Source: Halorussus caseinilyticus | GTDB taxonomy: Archaea; Halobacteriota; Halobacteria; Halobacteriales; Haladaptataceae | Direction of reading: 5' to 3' | NCBI RefSeq assembly: GCF_029338395.1 | Contig: NZ_CP119809.1 | Coordinates: 1,736,001 to 1,800,000 of the forward strand | DNA: 64,000 bases | In this document: positions 62,020 through 64,000 of the stretch, piece by piece | Layout of the letters: the number at the start of each line of letters is the position of its first letter | How positions within the stretch are numbered: position 1 is the first letter of the stretch | Made by a program: the position numbers and the translations under genes | Notes under the pieces: generated by a model | Told to the model about the DNA's origin: nothing | The model's database searches: none | Seen by the model: only the letters and a program-made list of their open reading frames with translations

Positions 62020-63462
62020 TTAGCTCCCTCCCGTGATGCCTTCCGGTTTGACCAGCAGGACGACGAACAGGATGGCGAACGCGATGGGGATGCGGTAGGT
62101 CGAACCGACGTTGGGAATCGCGTAGATGCCAACGTCCATCGAGAGACCCACGATGTAGCTCCCGAGAATCGCGCCGTACACCGACTGAAGTCCGCCGAGG
62201 ATGACGCCCGCGAACATCGGGAGCAGGAGGAAGAACCCCATGTTGACCGTCAGTTGACTGAACAGGACGCCGAGCATCACGCCGCCGACCGCGGCGAACG
62301 CCCCGGCGATAATCCACGTCGCCATCATCACGCGGTCGGTGTTGATGCCGGTAATCTTGGCGAGGTCGATGTTGTCGCTGGACGCCCGCATCGCCTTGCC
62401 GAGTTTGGTCTCCTGTAGCAGGAAGTGCAACGACGCCATCATCCCGACGGCGATGAAGATGACCGATGCGCGCATCACCGAGAGGCGGACCCGCGTCGAG
62501 AACGACGACGACTGCGGAATCGACCCGCCGCCAGCCAGCAGGAACAGCAACGCGACGAACGTCACGATACCCGCGACGGCCGCGCTGAGTTTCGGGCCGA
62601 CGGTGTAGCTGGTGCCGTAGCCCTCCGCGCCGCCGCTTCGCCAGCGATAGGCCGCGAGCGCCGCCCCGAGGGTCAGGACGACCAGTCCGAGGAGCGCCAG
62701 CCACGAGTAGGCCGCGGTGAACATCGCTTGGTCGGGGTTCGGTCCCGTGTCGATGACGTGCATCGTGAGACCGCTCCCGGTGACGTAGAAGTCGAAGAAC
62801 TTCGCGGCCGACAGTCCCACGTCGTAGCCGAAGACGCTACCGACCTGCGGCACGACGTAGGTCCGGACCTGTCCGCCGTAGAACGCTTGGGTCCCGAACC
62901 GGAGGACGAACGAGAGACCCAGCGTGACGATGAGCATCGTCGCCAGCGACGCGTCTTTCGCGCGGAACTTCTGGAAGACGACTTTTTCGAGGAACGGTGC
63001 AATCCACGCGAGCATCAGCGCCGACAGGAGCAGTCCGGCCCATATCGAGGGGAACCCGACCACGACGACGGCACCGAGGACACCGGCGGCGAGGGAGTGG
63101 ACCCCGAGCGCCACCGCCGGACTCGGGTCGCCCGGCCACCACGACCCCTTCAGCGCCCGCATGCCGCCGAGCAGGTACACCGCGGCTAGTACGGACCCAG
63201 TGGCGAGTGCGAATAGGACGGCCATCCCCACCGCGTCGAGCGTCCGGGAGGCCGTCACGAGTTCCTCGAACACCGGAACGGTGTCGGGTTTGTTGACGAA
63301 TAGCGCCATGTACGCCCCGAGCATGAGGAGTTCCCCGTGCGCGAAGTTCGGTACCTCTGCGATATTGTACACCAGCGCCAGTCCGATAGCGCCGAGTGCG
63401 ACGATACTGCCGGTAACTAAGCCGGTCACTATCGCATTTGCCAACCCAGTGCTAGGTGGCAC
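62020..63462 (-). CDS. livH: ABC transporter permease LivH-type, enlarged
   Basis: 480 residues from GTG (VPPSTGLANAIVTGLVTGS); an in-frame GTG 30 bases upstream (63492) is possible. The family length is about 290-310. LGAIGLALVYNIAEVPNFAHGELLMLGAYM is the LivH signature, and GKAMRASSDNIDLAKITGINTDRV is the EAA-like loop near the ATPase. Insertions appear after the first helices (WPGDPSPAVALGVHSLAAGVLG) and between about 230 and 330, with additional hydrophobic spans. A TATA-like ATATAT (63502-63507) precedes it. The gene is the first of the operon; only one base separates it from livM. Confidence 0.88.
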   Translation of the reverse strand: MPPSTGLANAIVTGLVTGSIVALGAIGLALVYNIAEVPNFAHGELLMLGAYMALFVNKPDTVPVFEELVTASRTLDAVGMAVLFALATGSVLAAVYLLGGMRALKGSWWPGDPSPAVALGVHSLAAGVLGAVVVVGFPSIWAGLLLSALMLAWIAPFLEKVVFQKFRAKDASLATMLIVTLGLSFVLRFGTQAFYGGQVRTYVVPQVGSVFGYDVGLSAAKFFDFYVTGSGLTMHVIDTGPNPDQAMFTAAYSWLALLGLVVLTLGAALAAYRWRSGGAEGYGTSYTVGPKLSAAVAGIVTFVALLFLLAGGGSIPQSSSFSTRVRLSVMRASVIFIAVGMMASLHFLLQETKLGKAMRASSDNIDLAKITGINTDRVMMATWIIAGAFAAVGGVMLGVLFSQLTVNMGFFLLLPMFAGVILGGLQSVYGAILGSYIVGLSMDVGIYAIPNVGSTYRIPIAFAILFVVLLVKPEGITGGS

Positions 63463-63501
63463 GTGCGACCACCTCGCGTGTCTGCCTGTCACAACCTACC
63501 A

Positions 63502-63507
63502 TATATC
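63502..63507 (-). promoter_or_regulatory. TATA-like element of the liv permease operon
   Basis: ATATAT within CGATATATGG, about 40 bases before the chosen GTG at 63462. The predicted start near 63476 supports that GTG over the one at 63492. Confidence 0.4.
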
Positions 63508-63618
63508 GTATCTCGCAAGCCCGACCTATTTGTGTCTTGCGCTTTTTCACACCCCGACGGCCGGAGGATACGAGGTGAGAGCGACGGCTGAGGGATTCGA
63601 GACCGAGAAATAGAGCGA

Positions 63619-64000
63619 TTACACGTCCCGGCAGTCGGCGCAGATGAGTTGGCCGTTGACGTTGGTGAGTTCCCTGCTCAGGGTGCCGCAGGTCTCGCAG
63701 ATGCTCCGGTCGGAGTAGTCGTAGCGGTCCCCGCCGTCGTCTGCGATGGTCTCGGCGGATTCGCTCGCCAATCGCTCGTTGCCCATCGATTCGCTACCCA
63801 TCGGTTCGCCGCCGAGTGGTTCCTCCCGGAGCGAGGGGACGCCGGACAGCGACGCCGACGCCGAAATCACGTCGCGTTCCGAGAGGACGCCAAGGAGTTC
63901 GCCGTCGTTCGTCACGAGCAGACGACGAATGTCCTCGCGGGACATCGTGCCCGCGGCGTCGGACAACTCGCGGTCGGCGTTCACCGAGACGACCGGTTCG
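63619..64000 (-). CDS. CBS domain/zinc-ribbon protein, 5' part outside window
   Basis: The frame is open to the window edge, so only the last 126 or so residues are seen. EPVVSVNADRELSDAAGTM followed by RRLLVTNDGELLGVLSERDV is the end of a CBS domain, after which comes a linker with repeated GGEPMGSESMGNERLASES. The C-terminus ICETCGTLSRELTNVNGQLICADCRDV is a zinc ribbon (two CxxC). Such proteins sense adenine nucleotides or bind DNA or proteins. The part that would tell the number of CBS domains lies outside. Confidence 0.82.
   Translation of the reverse strand, partial: EPVVSVNADRELSDAAGTMSREDIRRLLVTNDGELLGVLSERDVISASASLSGVPSLREEPLGGEPMGSESMGNERLASESAETIADDGGDRYDYSDRSICETCGTLSRELTNVNGQLICADCRDV

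Overview
The window comes from a haloarchaeon (class Halobacteria). It is GC-rich with acidic deduced proteins, Tat-type secretion signals, leaderless-type promoters (a TATA box about 25-30 bases before the ATG), archaellum genes and archaea-specific chemotaxis proteins (CheF and its HEAT-repeat partner). I cannot name the genus from sequence alone.

Layout. (1) 1-10.9 kb is a surface-glycan locus on the + strand. It holds UDP-GlcNAc 2-epimerase (cut by the window edge), a polysaccharide-deacetylase-like protein, a FemAB/GNAT-like transferase, a GT4 glycosyltransferase, a many-pass membrane protein, an oligosaccharide flippase with a probable 3' frameshift, an alkaline-phosphatase-superfamily enzyme and a GalE-like epimerase. 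(2) 11.1-12.5 kb is a Tat-secreted subtilisin-like protease with a palindrome abutting its TATA box. (3) 13.2-19.6 kb is the first half of a motility region: CheF, a soluble transducer, the HEAT-repeat partner, one archaellin, a small membrane protein with a wHTH regulator, and CheW. (4) 19.7-24.1 kb returns to aminosugar metabolism: a GlmU-like enzyme, GlmS and a second deacetylase. (5) 24.6-24.9 kb holds a tRNA-like sequence followed by two stem-closed elements. (6) 24.9-44.5 kb is the second half of the motility region, almost all on the minus strand: a hybrid histidine kinase, a second CheF, a YbhN-type protein on the + strand, then arlJ-arlI-arlH-arlG-arlF-arlCE-cheR-cheD-cheC-cheC-cheA-cheB-cheY-cheW. 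(7) 45-53 kb is mixed: an APC transporter fused to two Usp domains plus a separate UspA, small regulators, a Rieske protein, a His-rich beta-propeller protein and a DUF7344-type wHTH. (8) 53.2-55 kb holds tRNA-Thr(TGT), a GNAT protein and phosphoglycerate kinase. (9) 55.1-63.5 kb is a branched-chain amino acid type ABC transporter with two paralogous binding proteins (+ strand) and livF-livG-livM-livH (minus strand). A CBS/zinc-ribbon protein is cut by the right edge.

Working together: the glycan genes make UDP-aminosugars and assemble, flip and trim a surface polymer or N-glycan. They lie on both sides of, and inside, the archaellum/chemotaxis region, whose archaellin carries several N-glycosylation sequons. 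Six copies of an ATWACAAAG-like motif lie only in spacers next to glycan genes and may mark a common promoter or operator. Other points of note are rod-like copies of tRNA 3' ends beside both tRNA loci, a dispersed intergenic repeat family, recurrent 14-base ATTGCTTTAGCAAT-type palindromes, and unusual hydrophobic insertions in three of the four liv transporter subunits.
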